51,539 nucleotides of DNA from positions 1-51,539 of the forward strand of contig RFQA01000003.1 in the NCBI GenBank assembly GCA_009925925.1. Reading direction: 5' to 3'. This DNA is from Betaproteobacteria bacterium. GTDB lineage: Bacteria; Pseudomonadota; Gammaproteobacteria; Burkholderiales; Burkholderiaceae_C. The notes under the pieces are model-generated. The model saw nothing but the letters and a program-made list of their open reading frames with translations, had not been told where the DNA came from and ran no database searches. Numbering within the stretch: the stretch's first letter is position 1; each line of letters begins with the position of its first letter. This document shows positions 33,414 to 41,506 of the stretch, piece after piece. A program made the position numbers and the translations under genes.

Positions 33414-34030
33414 AGCGGCTCGCACTCTTGGGAGCCAGTGGCCACGGCAAAGTGGTTGCGGATGTCGCCTTGGCGGAAGGTTGGAATGAGGTAGTTTTCT
33501 TTGATGACGCTTGGCCAGCGTGTTCGCAAAATGGCCCTTGGCCAGTTGTTGGTAATGGCCTTGCACTGATTGCTCGTCTTCAAGAGTTTCAAGGTGTGAT
33601 AGTTTCTATTGGAGACTGTGTTGTGCGGTGGAGCAAGCATTTGGAACTGCGTGCGGTGAGTGCGCCATTGGTTACCGTCATTCATCCCAGGGCCACCGTC
33701 AGCCGCCACGCAAGTTTAGGAACCGGGTCTGTTGCGATGGCTGGTGCGGTGGTCAATATCGGTTCACATATTGGGCAGGCGGCGATCATCAATACTGGAG
33801 CGACGGTGGACCACGACTGCAATTTGGCTGATGGTGTGCATATCTGCCCTGGCGCCCATCTTTCTGGAAATGTCCATGTGGGGCATTGCACCATGGTCGG
33901 TGTTGGAGTTGCGATAAAGCAAGGCGTTGTGATTGGAAATCAAGCAATCATTGGCGCCGGTTCCGTTCTTGTTCGAGATGTGGATGATTGTGTGGTGGTT
34001 GCCGGCAATCCCGCGCGTTGTTTGCGTTGA
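33410..34030 (+). CDS. pglD: UDP-sugar 4-N-acetyltransferase, PglD/NeuD-like
   Basis: This 206-residue protein has an N-terminal nucleotide-sugar binding domain (LALLGASGHGKVVADVA, about residues 1-80) followed by a left-handed beta-helix of hexapeptide repeats. The segment INTGATVDHDCNLADGVHIC includes the conserved DHD histidine used as base. It should acetylate the 4-amino group of UDP-4-amino-4,6-dideoxy-GlcNAc with acetyl-CoA, the last step to UDP-N,N'-diacetylbacillosamine. It overlaps the PglC-like gene by four bases. Its composition is more A+T-rich than the region's core genes. Confidence 0.9.
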   Translation: MKRLALLGASGHGKVVADVALAEGWNEVVFFDDAWPACSQNGPWPVVGNGLALIARLQEFQGVIVSIGDCVVRWSKHLELRAVSAPLVTVIHPRATVSRHASLGTGSVAMAGAVVNIGSHIGQAAIINTGATVDHDCNLADGVHICPGAHLSGNVHVGHCTMVGVGVAIKQGVVIGNQAIIGAGSVLVRDVDDCVVVAGNPARCLR

Positions 34031-34060
34031 TTCGGTCTGAGCGTACCTAAAATTTAGATT

Positions 34061-35236
34061 ATGTTGAATACAGAATTTTCACCTTGGCCTGAGTTCAGTG
34101 ACGAGGAAATTGAAGCCGTAGCTGGTGTTATGCGTTCCAACAAGGTGAATTATTGGACGGGGTCTGAGTGCCGAGAGTTTGAAAAAGAATTCGCGACTTG
34201 GTGTGGGACTCGCTATTCCATTGCATTGGCAAACGGAACTTTGGCATTGGACTTGGCGCTGAAGGGATTGAGTATTGGGCCGGGTGATGAGGTGGTTGTG
34301 ACTCCACGAAGTTTTATTGCCAGCATCTCTTGCGTGGTGAATGCGGGGGCAACTCCTGTATTCGCTGACGTGGATTCCGATAGCGGGAATTTGTCGGCGG
34401 CAACTATCAATGCGGTGCTGACCCCGCGTACGAAAGCTGTTATTTGTGTGCATTTGGCGGGCTGGCCATGTGACATGGATCCCATAATGGCGTTGGCAGC
34501 TGATCGCGGCTTCAAGGTCATTGAGGATTGTGCGCAAGCACATGGAGCCCGATACAAGGGGCAAAGTGTCGGAAGTATCGGTCACGTCGGGGCTTGGAGC
34601 TTTTGCCAAGACAAAATCATGACCACTGGTGGTGAAGGGGGCATGGTGAGCGTAAACGACGAAGCCCTTTGGCGCTCCATGTGGGCATATAAGGACCACG
34701 GCAAAAGTTATGCAGCAGTCTATGAGCGTCAACATGGACCAGGATTCCGTTGGTTGCATGAGAGCTTCGGTACCAACTGGCGTATGCTGGAAATACAAGC
34801 TGTTATTGGGCGCATTCAACTACGGCGTCTCGATGCCTGGACTGCACGACGTGCCGAGTATGCGGGGAAAATACTGTCCATTTGTCGTTCCTTTGATTGC
34901 ATGCGTGTTCCATCGGTCCCCGACAATATGGCGCATGCTTGGTACAAGTGTTATGCCTATGTTGTGCCCGCTTGTTTGAAGCGCGATTGGAGTCGCGACA
35001 GAATAATTTCAGAAGTTAACGCACGTGGTGTCCCGGCTTATCAAGGGTCTTGCTCTGAGGTTTATCTGGAGCACGCGTTCGATGGAACCCCTTGGCGGCC
35101 GAAAGAGCGTTTACCAGCGGCAAAAGAATTAGGTGAAAACAGTTTGATGTTTTTGATTCACCCAACATTAACAGACGCCGAAATTAACAAAACCTGTGCA
35201 GTATTGCGTGCAGTATTGACCGAAGCTTCTGCATAA
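34061..35236 (+). CDS. pglE: UDP-4-keto-6-deoxy-sugar aminotransferase, PglE-like (DegT/DnrJ/EryC1)
   Basis: This is a 391-residue PLP aminotransferase. The family start PWPEFSDEEIEAVAGVMRSNKVNYWTG-like segment, ALANGTLALDLAL, the acidic VIEDCAQAHGA and the PLP lysine Lys185 in FCQDKIMTTGGEGGM are visible. It should aminate C4 of UDP-4-keto-6-deoxy-GlcNAc made by the PglF-like dehydratase, before acetylation by the PglD-like enzyme. It starts 30 bases after pglD without a clear ribosome site. It differs in sequence from the WbpE-like paralogue at 21166, consistent with a different keto-sugar. A+T-rich composition continues here. Confidence 0.88.
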   Translation: MLNTEFSPWPEFSDEEIEAVAGVMRSNKVNYWTGSECREFEKEFATWCGTRYSIALANGTLALDLALKGLSIGPGDEVVVTPRSFIASISCVVNAGATPVFADVDSDSGNLSAATINAVLTPRTKAVICVHLAGWPCDMDPIMALAADRGFKVIEDCAQAHGARYKGQSVGSIGHVGAWSFCQDKIMTTGGEGGMVSVNDEALWRSMWAYKDHGKSYAAVYERQHGPGFRWLHESFGTNWRMLEIQAVIGRIQLRRLDAWTARRAEYAGKILSICRSFDCMRVPSVPDNMAHAWYKCYAYVVPACLKRDWSRDRIISEVNARGVPAYQGSCSEVYLEHAFDGTPWRPKERLPAAKELGENSLMFLIHPTLTDAEINKTCAVLRAVLTEASA

Positions 35237-35264
35237 TCATCAATTTTTGACTTGTGAGGTACTT

Positions 35265-35630
35265 ATGTCCAATCTGATTGACATCCAAAGCCAAATCGAA
35301 AAACTGCAAAAGCAGGCCAGTGAAATCAAGGCCAAGGAATTTCACAGCACGGTTCAGGATATTTTGGCCAAAATGCAGGCCTTTGGTATCACTGTCAAGG
35401 ATTTGCAAAATGCAAAACCGGCCAAGTCAGCCAAAGGCGTACGCGGCAAAAAAGCTGCAGTCCCCGGCAAGTTGCCCAAAGTTGGGAAGCGAGCAGGTAT
35501 AGCGGTCGCGGCCAAATACCGCGGTCCTAATGGCGAAACTTGGTCAGGCCGTGGGCTGACCCCCAAATGGCTGGCGGCCTTGATTGGTCAAGGACAAAGC
35601 AAGGAATCTTTCGCAGTCAATGCTCAATAG
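35265..35630 (+). CDS. H-NS family nucleoid-associated protein
   Basis: This is a 121-residue H-NS-like protein. The N-terminal coiled coil (SNLIDIQSQIEKLQKQASEIKAKE, about residues 1-50) should mediate oligomerisation. A KPAKSAKGVRGKKAAVPGKL-type basic linker follows, and the C-terminal minor-groove motif reads KYRGPNGETWSGRGLTPKWL. Proteins of this type bind A+T-rich, often acquired, DNA and silence it. The start at 35265 has a TGAGGT ribosome site. The gene sits inside the glycan locus, and its end overlaps the PglF-like gene by 11 bases, so both are co-transcribed. It may silence this A+T-rich locus; that is an inference. Confidence 0.88.
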   Translation: MSNLIDIQSQIEKLQKQASEIKAKEFHSTVQDILAKMQAFGITVKDLQNAKPAKSAKGVRGKKAAVPGKLPKVGKRAGIAVAAKYRGPNGETWSGRGLTPKWLAALIGQGQSKESFAVNAQ

Positions 35631-37485
35631 CCGCCGGGTTCTTGCTTGGCCTCGTATGGCCAAGCGCCTGGCAGTCATCGCGCTGGACGTTGTGCTGGCG
35701 CTCTTGGCGACATGGTTTGCTTACGCGCTGCGTTTGGACAACACCTACTACCCGGTGGGTTCCCAGTGGTGGGTCTATGCTGTCGCGCCATTGCTGGCGA
35801 TTCCCATCTTTGTCCGTTTTGGCCTGTACCGCGCCATTTTTCGTTACACAGGCCAAGCCGCTCTGGTCGCCACCGGAAAGGCTGTCTCGCTTTACGCTGG
35901 CGTGCTGACTGCAGTACTGTTATGGCAGCAGTGGCCGGGAGTACCTCGAAGTTTGGGTTTATTGCAGCCCATTGTGTTCTTGTTGTTGGTGGGGGCGAGT
36001 CGTGCCTTTGCGCGGTTTTGGTTAGCCGGGCTTTCCACGCAGTCGGCTGACAGCCAGGGGCGATTGCTGATTTTTGGCGCTGGCTCTGCCGGAGCACAGA
36101 CTGCCGCGGCTTTGGGCATGGCGCGGCAGTACACCTTGGTTGGATTTGTTGATGATGACGCCACCAAGGACGGCCGTAGCATCAACGGAGCGCCTGTGCA
36201 TGCGTCGGGCAAGCTATTGCCTTTGGTCCGCGACGAAGAGATTACGGACATCCTGCTAGCCATGCCTAACGCCACCCGTGAGCGGCGCAACCAGATCATC
36301 GAATCTCTGCAAGGATTGCCCGTACACGTGCGCACCCTCCCCAGCATGTCCGACTTGGCCAGCGGCAAGGTCACGGTACAAGATATTCGCGAGCTGGATG
36401 TGGAAGATTTGCTGGGCCGCGAGCCTGTTCCCCCCAATGCGGAACTGTTGGCCAGGGACCTTGTTGGGCAGGTTGTGCTCGTCAGCGGTGCAGGCGGCAG
36501 CATTGGTGGGGAGTTGACACGTCAAATTCTGCAGCAACGGCCTCGCCAGCTGCTGCTTCTGGACCACAATGAGTTCGGCCTCTACGCAATCCACCAGGAG
36601 CTTGATGCGATTTGCAAGGTCCAGCATTTGTCCGTGGAGCTGGTGCCCCTGCTCGGTAGTGTGTCCAATCCGGAACGCTTGGCGGCGATCTGCAATACCT
36701 ATCACCCTGCCACCGTTTACCACGCTGCCGCATACAAACATGTGCCCATGGTGGAAGACAACCCCGGAGAAGGGGTACGCAACAACGTGTTTGGCACACT
36801 GAACATGGCTCAGGCTGCGGCGGCCAGTGGCGCCCATCGGTTTGTGCTGATCAGCACGGACAAAGCGGTTCGCCCCACTAATGTGATGGGCGCGACCAAG
36901 CGTGTGGCCGAGCTCGTGCTGCAGGCGCTGGCGCAAGAGCATGTCGGCACTTGTTTTTCTATGGTTCGATTTGGCAATGTGCTGGGCTCCAGTGGTAGTG
37001 TGGTGCCTTTGTTCCGCAAGCAATTGGCGGCCGGAGGGCCGATCACGGTGACACATGAAGAAGTCACTCGTTTTTTCATGACTATCCCTGAGGCTGCGCA
37101 ACTGGTTTTGCAGGCCGGAGCCATGGGGCAGGGGGGCGACGTGTTTGTGCTGGATATGGGCCAGCCCGTCAAGATCATGGACTTGGCGCGCCGAATGGTG
37201 CAGTTGTCGGGTCTATCGGTCCGTGATACGGCACACCCCACAGGGGATATCGAGATCGCCGTGACAGGCCTGCGCGTGGGTGAGAAGCTCTACGAGGAAT
37301 TGCTGATCGGAGACAACCCTCAACCAACGGCCCATCCGCGCATCATGAAAGCCCACGAGCCTTCCGTCCCTTGGGCTGAGCTGCAGTCGGAGCTGCAAGT
37401 GCTATTGCAGGCGGCCAATGCCCATGACACCTTGGCGATCAAGTCATTCATGCTCAAGCACGTGCAAGGCTACCAACCCGCCTAA
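35620..37485 (+). CDS. pglF: UDP-GlcNAc 4,6-dehydratase, membrane type (PglF/WbpM/CapD-like)
   Basis: This 621-residue inner-membrane protein has about four N-terminal transmembrane helices (roughly residues 10-130), a degenerate Rossmann domain ([15 protein letters not shown]) and a catalytic extended SDR domain ([34 protein letters not shown]). The active site reads [17 protein letters not shown], with Met replacing Tyr before the Lys, as known for PglF/FlaA1-type dehydratases. It should convert UDP-GlcNAc to UDP-4-keto-6-deoxy-GlcNAc, the first step to diacetylbacillosamine. The start at 35620 overlaps the H-NS gene; ATG 35656 is an alternative. It ends the glycan locus. Confidence 0.92.
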   Translation: MLNSRRVLAWPRMAKRLAVIALDVVLALLATWFAYALRLDNTYYPVGSQWWVYAVAPLLAIPIFVRFGLYRAIFRYTGQAALVATGKAVSLYAGVLTAVLLWQQWPGVPRSLGLLQPIVFLLLVGASRAFARFWLAGLSTQSADSQGRLLIFGAGSAGAQTAAALGMARQYTLVGFVDDDATKDGRSINGAPVHASGKLLPLVRDEEITDILLAMPNATRERRNQIIESLQGLPVHVRTLPSMSDLASGKVTVQDIRELDVEDLLGREPVPPNAELLARDLVGQVVLVSGAGGSIGGELTRQILQQRPRQLLLLDHNEFGLYAIHQELDAICKVQHLSVELVPLLGSVSNPERLAAICNTYHPATVYHAAAYKHVPMVEDNPGEGVRNNVFGTLNMAQAAAASGAHRFVLISTDKAVRPTNVMGATKRVAELVLQALAQEHVGTCFSMVRFGNVLGSSGSVVPLFRKQLAAGGPITVTHEEVTRFFMTIPEAAQLVLQAGAMGQGGDVFVLDMGQPVKIMDLARRMVQLSGLSVRDTAHPTGDIEIAVTGLRVGEKLYEELLIGDNPQPTAHPRIMKAHEPSVPWAELQSELQVLLQAANAHDTLAIKSFMLKHVQGYQPA

Positions 37486-37504
37486 GGCCAGCGTGCTGTA
37501 CGCA

Positions 37505-37541
37505 TGCCGCAAGGGTACGGCTTTGCAATGCGGCACAATTT
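37505..37541 (+). terminator. Possible terminator after the PglF-like gene
   Basis: TGCCGCA (37505-37511) and TGCGGCA (37529-37535) are exact inverse complements with a 17-base loop, followed by ACAATTT. The large loop and weak T run make termination uncertain. The 91-base gap to argB holds nothing else recognisable. Confidence 0.3.
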
Positions 37542-37576
37542 GCGCTTCTTCCCCTGATTCAACACGGACTTCGACC

Positions 37577-38476
37577 ATGTCTGACACAAGCCTACCGTCT
37601 TCCATCGCTCCTTTTGACAAAGCCCAGATCTTGGCTCAGGCCTTGCCTTACATCCGCAAGTTCCACGGCAAGACCATGGTGATCAAGTACGGCGGCAATG
37701 CCATGACTGATCCTGCATTGCAAAAAGCCTTCGCAGAGGATGTGGTGCTGCTCAAGCTGGTCGGCATCAATCCCGTGGTCGTGCACGGTGGAGGCCCCCA
37801 GATTGAAGGTTTGTTGAAGCGCTTGGGCAAAAAAGGGGAGTTCATCCAGGGCATGCGCGTCACCGATCCCGAAACCATGGAAGTTGTCGAATGGGTCTTG
37901 GGTGGTGAGGTGCAGCAGGACATCGTCGGGTTGATCAATCAGGCCGGCGGCAAGGCCGTGGGTTTGACAGGCCGTGACGGCGCCATGATCCGGGCCCAAA
38001 AGCTCAAGATGGTGGATAGCACGGACCCGAGCAAAGAACATGACGTCGGCCAAGTGGGCGATATCGTCAGTGTGGACCCCAGCGTGGTGAAGGCTCTGCA
38101 GGATGACGCCTTCATTCCCGTGGTCAGCCCCATCGGTTTTGGTGAGAACAACGAGAGTTACAACATCAATGCAGACGTGGTGGCAGCCAAACTGGCCACG
38201 GTGTTGCAGGCAGAAAAGCTCATGATGCTGACCAACATCAGCGGCGTATTGGACAAGCAAGGCGTCCTGATGACAGACCTGACCGCAAAACGCATTGATG
38301 AACTGTTTGCCGACGGCACGATCAGCGGCGGCATGCTGCCCAAGATTGCCGGCGCACTGGATGCAGCCAAGAGTGGCGTGAACTCGGTGCACATCATTGA
38401 CGGCCGTGTCCCGCACGTGCTGCTTCTGGAGATTCTGACGGATCAGGCCTTCGGCACCATGATCCGGTCGCAGTAA
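37577..38476 (+). CDS. argB: Acetylglutamate kinase
   Basis: This 299-residue amino-acid kinase phosphorylates N-acetylglutamate in arginine biosynthesis (cytoplasm). The ATP/phosphate loop [29 protein letters not shown], the substrate segment [19 protein letters not shown] and [13 protein letters not shown] are diagnostic. Its length is normal for the proteobacterial enzyme. The start at 37577 is chosen because the long in-frame extension upstream (from 37418) overlaps the glycan-locus dehydratase and carries no conserved sequence. It is followed by repeat copy C and a two-component system, an order I associate with Comamonadaceae. Confidence 0.96.
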   Translation: MSDTSLPSSIAPFDKAQILAQALPYIRKFHGKTMVIKYGGNAMTDPALQKAFAEDVVLLKLVGINPVVVHGGGPQIEGLLKRLGKKGEFIQGMRVTDPETMEVVEWVLGGEVQQDIVGLINQAGGKAVGLTGRDGAMIRAQKLKMVDSTDPSKEHDVGQVGDIVSVDPSVVKALQDDAFIPVVSPIGFGENNESYNINADVVAAKLATVLQAEKLMMLTNISGVLDKQGVLMTDLTAKRIDELFADGTISGGMLPKIAGALDAAKSGVNSVHIIDGRVPHVLLLEILTDQAFGTMIRSQ

Positions 38477-38482
38477 TCCATT

Positions 38483-38537
38483 CGCTATCTATTTTGTAGC
38501 TACTCGCGCATAACGGTAGTGCGCCAGAGAGGGTTTT
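38483..38537. repeat. Dispersed intergenic repeat, copy C
   Basis: CGCTATCTATTTTGTAGCTA followed by CTCGCGCATAAC aligns with copies A, B, D and the kinase copy. It occupies nearly the whole gap between argB and the response regulator, and its last bases supply the GAGAGGG ribosome site of that gene (38526-38533). Confidence 0.65.
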
Positions 38538-38538
38538 G

Positions 38539-39225
38539 ATGCGGCTCCTGTTGGTTGAAGATGATGTGATGGTGGCTAGCGGCATCAAGCTGGGCTTGAC
38601 CGATGCCGGCTATGCCGTGGATTGGGTGGGCAGTGCAGAGCGTGCGCTCGAAGTCACCCAGACGGAGTCCTTTGATGTGGCGGTGGTAGACATCGGCCTC
38701 CCGCACATGGATGGCTTGGCCCTGACCCATTCCTTGCGCAAAAACGGTCAGACCATGCCGGTGCTGATTCTCACAGCGCGAGATGCTTTGCAGGACCGCG
38801 TACAAGGTCTCGATATGGGCGCAGATGACTACATGGTCAAACCCTTTGAGCTGCCTGAACTGCTGGCCCGCTTGCGAGCCCTGTTGCGCCGCTCGCAGGC
38901 AGCAACCTCCTCGATCTTGAGCTTCGGCCCCCTCGAGCTGGATACGGCCCAGCGTGTGGCCTGTATCCGTGGTGAGGGGCAGATTGCAACCCTCTTGGAG
39001 CTGGGCCCCCGTGAGTGGACTGTGATGGAATACCTGCTCCTGCAAGCGCCCAAGCCTGCCAACAAGGACAAGCTGCTGCAAGCGCTCACGGGGTGGGACA
39101 AAGAGATCACTCCAAACGCTGTGGAGGTGTACATCTCACGGCTGCGCGGCAAGTTGGAGCCGCATGGTGTGGCGCTTCGCTCCATCCGGGGCTTCGGATA
39201 CCGTTTAGAGCTCACCGCTTCCTGA
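38539..39225 (+). CDS. OmpR-family response regulator (QseB/TctD-like)
   Basis: This is a 228-residue DNA-binding response regulator. The receiver domain (residues 1-115) has the acidic pocket EDD, phosphoacceptor Asp51 in VVDIGLP, the ILTARD threonine and the MVKPFE lysine. The winged-helix effector domain (about 125-225) ends with VEVYISRLRGKLEP and RGFGYRLE. It should be phosphorylated by the adjacent kinase, whose start directly follows its stop. The ribosome site lies in repeat copy C. QseB- and TctD-type regulators control varied targets such as carboxylate uptake, so no regulon is proposed. Confidence 0.92.
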   Translation: MRLLLVEDDVMVASGIKLGLTDAGYAVDWVGSAERALEVTQTESFDVAVVDIGLPHMDGLALTHSLRKNGQTMPVLILTARDALQDRVQGLDMGADDYMVKPFELPELLARLRALLRRSQAATSSILSFGPLELDTAQRVACIRGEGQIATLLELGPREWTVMEYLLLQAPKPANKDKLLQALTGWDKEITPNAVEVYISRLRGKLEPHGVALRSIRGFGYRLELTAS

Positions 39226-40653
39226 ATGAGCAACACCGGCATGTCCAGCGGTTTGCAGCGGCGCCTGTTGCTGCTGCTCTTGCTGCCGTTGTTCATGCTG
39301 GCTTCGCTCAACGCCTGGTTTGACTACCGCTCTGCGGACAGTGCCGCCTTGCAACAAGACAGACAGCTCCTCACCCTGGTGCCTTTGTTGGCTGACTCCA
39401 TCGTGGCCAGGGGCGATACGGCGGCCGCGGTTCCTGTACTGCTCACCGCACCACCTGTGGAAGAGTTCTTGAACAGCCGTCCCGGCGCTGCGGCCATTGC
39501 GGTCGCTGGCTTGGATGGCGTGGTGCGCGTGGGAGCAGAGTGGCTTTCAGGGGCTCCACCCACGACTAAAGAACCCGCGTTTTCCAGTGAAGAGTTTGAG
39601 GGGGCGACCTACCGCATCGTCAGCCAAAGGGTACAGACGGTGGCGGGTGAATGGGTGGTTCGCTTGGCCGATGGTTCAGACCCCCGCCAGCAATGGCTGC
39701 GCTTGCTCGCGTTGAAGGTGGTGCTGCCGAATCTGGTGCTTGCCTTCGCCGGTTTTTTTGCAGTGCGTTGGGCGGTGGGCACTGCATTGCGTCCCTTGCT
39801 GGAACTGCGGGATGCCTTGGAGCGGCGCTCCCCGCGAGACCTGTCGGCCCTGGACCCGGACGCGTCGCCCGATGAGGTGAGGCCGTTGGTGGTGTCCTTG
39901 AACCGGCTGTTCGGTCTGGTGAATGCCCAGGCCGAAAGCCAGGCCCGTTTCGTGGCGGATGCGGCGCATCAACTGCGTACGCCGCTCGCCGGACTACAGG
40001 CCCAGGTAGAAGCCTGGGCCCAAGCGGTTGATGCCCAGACTTCAGACAAAAATACGGCATCAGCGCCCGCCGGCTCTGCGCAAGCAGCTATTACTTTAGG
40101 AGCAGACCAAGTCTTGCGCTTGCGCCACGCTGCCCGCCGGACGTCCCAGCTTGCCAACCAGTTGCTGGCCCTCTCCAGGGCGGATGCGCGCAGCGCCAAT
40201 GTGCAGCCTTTGCAACGCATCGATCTGCAGCAACTGTGTGAGGCGGTGCTGGAGTCGCAGCTGGATGCGGCGATGGACAAAAACATAGACTTGGGGCTCG
40301 ATGCCAGCCCGGTCCACATCAGCGGGCAAGAATGGTTATTGCGTGAATTACTGGTGAATCTGGTCGATAACGCGATCAAGTACACGCCCTCAGGCGGACA
40401 CGTCACCATTCGCTGCGGCCAGGGGCGCTATGCGTTCCTGGAGGTGGAAGATGACGGCCCCGGCGTGCCAGAGGCTGAGCACCAGCGTGTGCTGGAACGC
40501 TTCTACCGGGTTGCGGGTACGGCCGTGGAGGGAAATGGATTGGGGCTTGCGATTGCCAATGAAATTGCGCTGGTCCATCGCAGTCAGCTGGAGCTCAAGC
40601 CCGGCGGGACGGGGCGGGGTTTGTGTGTAGGACTGCGATTCCCCCCAGCCTGA
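39226..40653 (+). CDS. Sensor histidine kinase (QseC/TctE-like) carrying an in-frame repeat
   Basis: This 475-residue inner-membrane kinase has a first transmembrane helix (about residues 12-30), a periplasmic sensor domain of about 130 residues, a second helix (about 163-185), a HAMP-like linker, HisKA with FVADAAHQLRTPLAGLQ (phospho-His in AHQLRTP), and HATPase_c with LVDNAIKYTPSGG, DDGPGV and GNGLGLAI. Between the two HisKA helices a stretch of about 20 residues (SDKNTASAPAGSAQAAIT) is encoded by a copy of the dispersed repeat (40045-40105). It is therefore longer than typical relatives in the dimerisation hairpin. It starts immediately after the regulator stop. Confidence 0.92.
   Translation: MSNTGMSSGLQRRLLLLLLLPLFMLASLNAWFDYRSADSAALQQDRQLLTLVPLLADSIVARGDTAAAVPVLLTAPPVEEFLNSRPGAAAIAVAGLDGVVRVGAEWLSGAPPTTKEPAFSSEEFEGATYRIVSQRVQTVAGEWVVRLADGSDPRQQWLRLLALKVVLPNLVLAFAGFFAVRWAVGTALRPLLELRDALERRSPRDLSALDPDASPDEVRPLVVSLNRLFGLVNAQAESQARFVADAAHQLRTPLAGLQAQVEAWAQAVDAQTSDKNTASAPAGSAQAAITLGADQVLRLRHAARRTSQLANQLLALSRADARSANVQPLQRIDLQQLCEAVLESQLDAAMDKNIDLGLDASPVHISGQEWLLRELLVNLVDNAIKYTPSGGHVTIRCGQGRYAFLEVEDDGPGVPEAEHQRVLERFYRVAGTAVEGNGLGLAIANEIALVHRSQLELKPGGTGRGLCVGLRFPPA
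40045..40105. repeat. Dispersed repeat inserted in frame within the sensor kinase gene
   Basis: The bases contain AGCGCCCG, then TGCGCAAGCAGCTATTACTT and TAGGAGC, matching the repeat core in copies A-D. The end segment GCTATTACTTTAGGAGC is nearly the exact inverse complement of GCTCCTGAAATAATAGC in copies A and D, so the terminal loop is flipped here. It is translated as about 20 residues rich in Ala, Ser and Thr. Confidence 0.6.
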
Positions 40654-40725
40654 CATTCAAGGTGGCCTGCGGGCGTGTGCGAGAATTTGAGTGGCCACTA
40701 ACTTCAACGTTTTGCAGAGCAACCT

Positions 40726-41397
40726 ATGTCTGACTCCACGGCTGCCCCGACCGACGCCTCTGACACCTCGGCTCAACCCGACGACGCGGCCCCCGCTCGC
40801 AAGCGGCCCAAGCCGGGTGAGCGCCGGGTTCAGATCCTCCAAATGCTCGCGACCATGTTGGAGCAGCCCGCCGGCGAACGCATCACCACCGCTGCACTGG
40901 CCGCACGTTTGGAAGTGAGTGAAGCTGCCCTCTACCGCCATTTCGCCAGCAAGGCCCAGATGTTCGAGGGGTTGATAGACTTCATCGAGCAAACCGTTTT
41001 TTCGCTCATCAACCAGATCGTCGAGAAAGAGGCTGCTGATTCAGGCCCCGCTACCGGCACGCGTCAAGCAAGTCGCATTGCAGGCATGTTGGTGCAGTTC
41101 GCGGAAAAGAACCCCGGCATGACCCGCGTCATGGTGGGTGATGCCCTGGTGTTGGAGCACGAGCGCCTGCAGCAACGCATGAACGCCCTGTTCGACAAAG
41201 TGGAGTCCACCATCAAGCAGTGTCTGCGCGATGCGGCCTTGCATGCACCCGTATCCGGATCCAGGCCGGACCCGCAAGTGCAAGCCGCGGCCGTGGTGGC
41301 TTTTGTGGCAGGGCGCTTGCAGCGCTATGCCCGTTCCGGATTCAAGCGCTCGCCCTCGGAACACCTGGAGCCTGCACTCGCCCTCATACTCGGGTAA
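40726..41397 (+). CDS. slmA: Nucleoid occlusion factor SlmA
   Basis: This 223-residue TetR-fold protein binds chromosomal SlmA sites and blocks FtsZ assembly over the nucleoid. An N-terminal Pro/Ala/Asp-rich extension (about 25 residues) precedes RRVQILQMLATMLEQPAGERITTAALAARLEVSEAALYRHFASKAQMFEGLI, whose wording is SlmA-like; the segment FAEKNPGMTRVMVGDALVLEHERLQQRMN is the best identifier. It lies 72 bases after the kinase gene. Its place downstream of argB and the kinase pair supports the call. No clear terminator follows; only a CCTCTAGAGG palindrome is seen near 41420. Confidence 0.92.
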   Translation: MSDSTAAPTDASDTSAQPDDAAPARKRPKPGERRVQILQMLATMLEQPAGERITTAALAARLEVSEAALYRHFASKAQMFEGLIDFIEQTVFSLINQIVEKEAADSGPATGTRQASRIAGMLVQFAEKNPGMTRVMVGDALVLEHERLQQRMNALFDKVESTIKQCLRDAALHAPVSGSRPDPQVQAAAVVAFVAGRLQRYARSGFKRSPSEHLEPALALILG

Positions 41398-41465
41398 ACC
41401 CTAGATTTCCTTAGAAGTGAGCCTCTAGAGGGGGCGGATACTTCACAGCACTCGGTGAAATGCTG

Positions 41466-41491
41466 CAAAATAGCACGGTCGTTCTATTTTG
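41466..41491. promoter_or_regulatory. Strong TetR-type palindromic operator before the fatty-acid operon
   Basis: CAAAATAG (41466-41473) and CTATTTTG (41484-41491) are exact inverse complements. Inside, ACG-GT-CGT adds symmetry, and by hand count 22 of 26 positions are symmetric. It ends 15 bases before the TetR start codon, so it probably mediates autoregulation and control of the downstream beta-oxidation genes. Confidence 0.65.
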
Positions 41492-41506
41492 GATGGTATT
41501 TCGCTT

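Noticed and set aside
37418-37576. N-terminal extension of ArgB
   Set aside because: It overlaps the PglF-like gene, crosses the intergenic hairpin and has no similarity to the kinase family, which begins at 37577.
41414-41440. CCTCTAGAGG palindrome after slmA as a terminator or SlmA site
   Set aside because: There is no T run for termination, and it does not fit the GTGAGTACTCAC SlmA site; it may be only a relic of the CCCCCTCTAGGGGG-type repeat.
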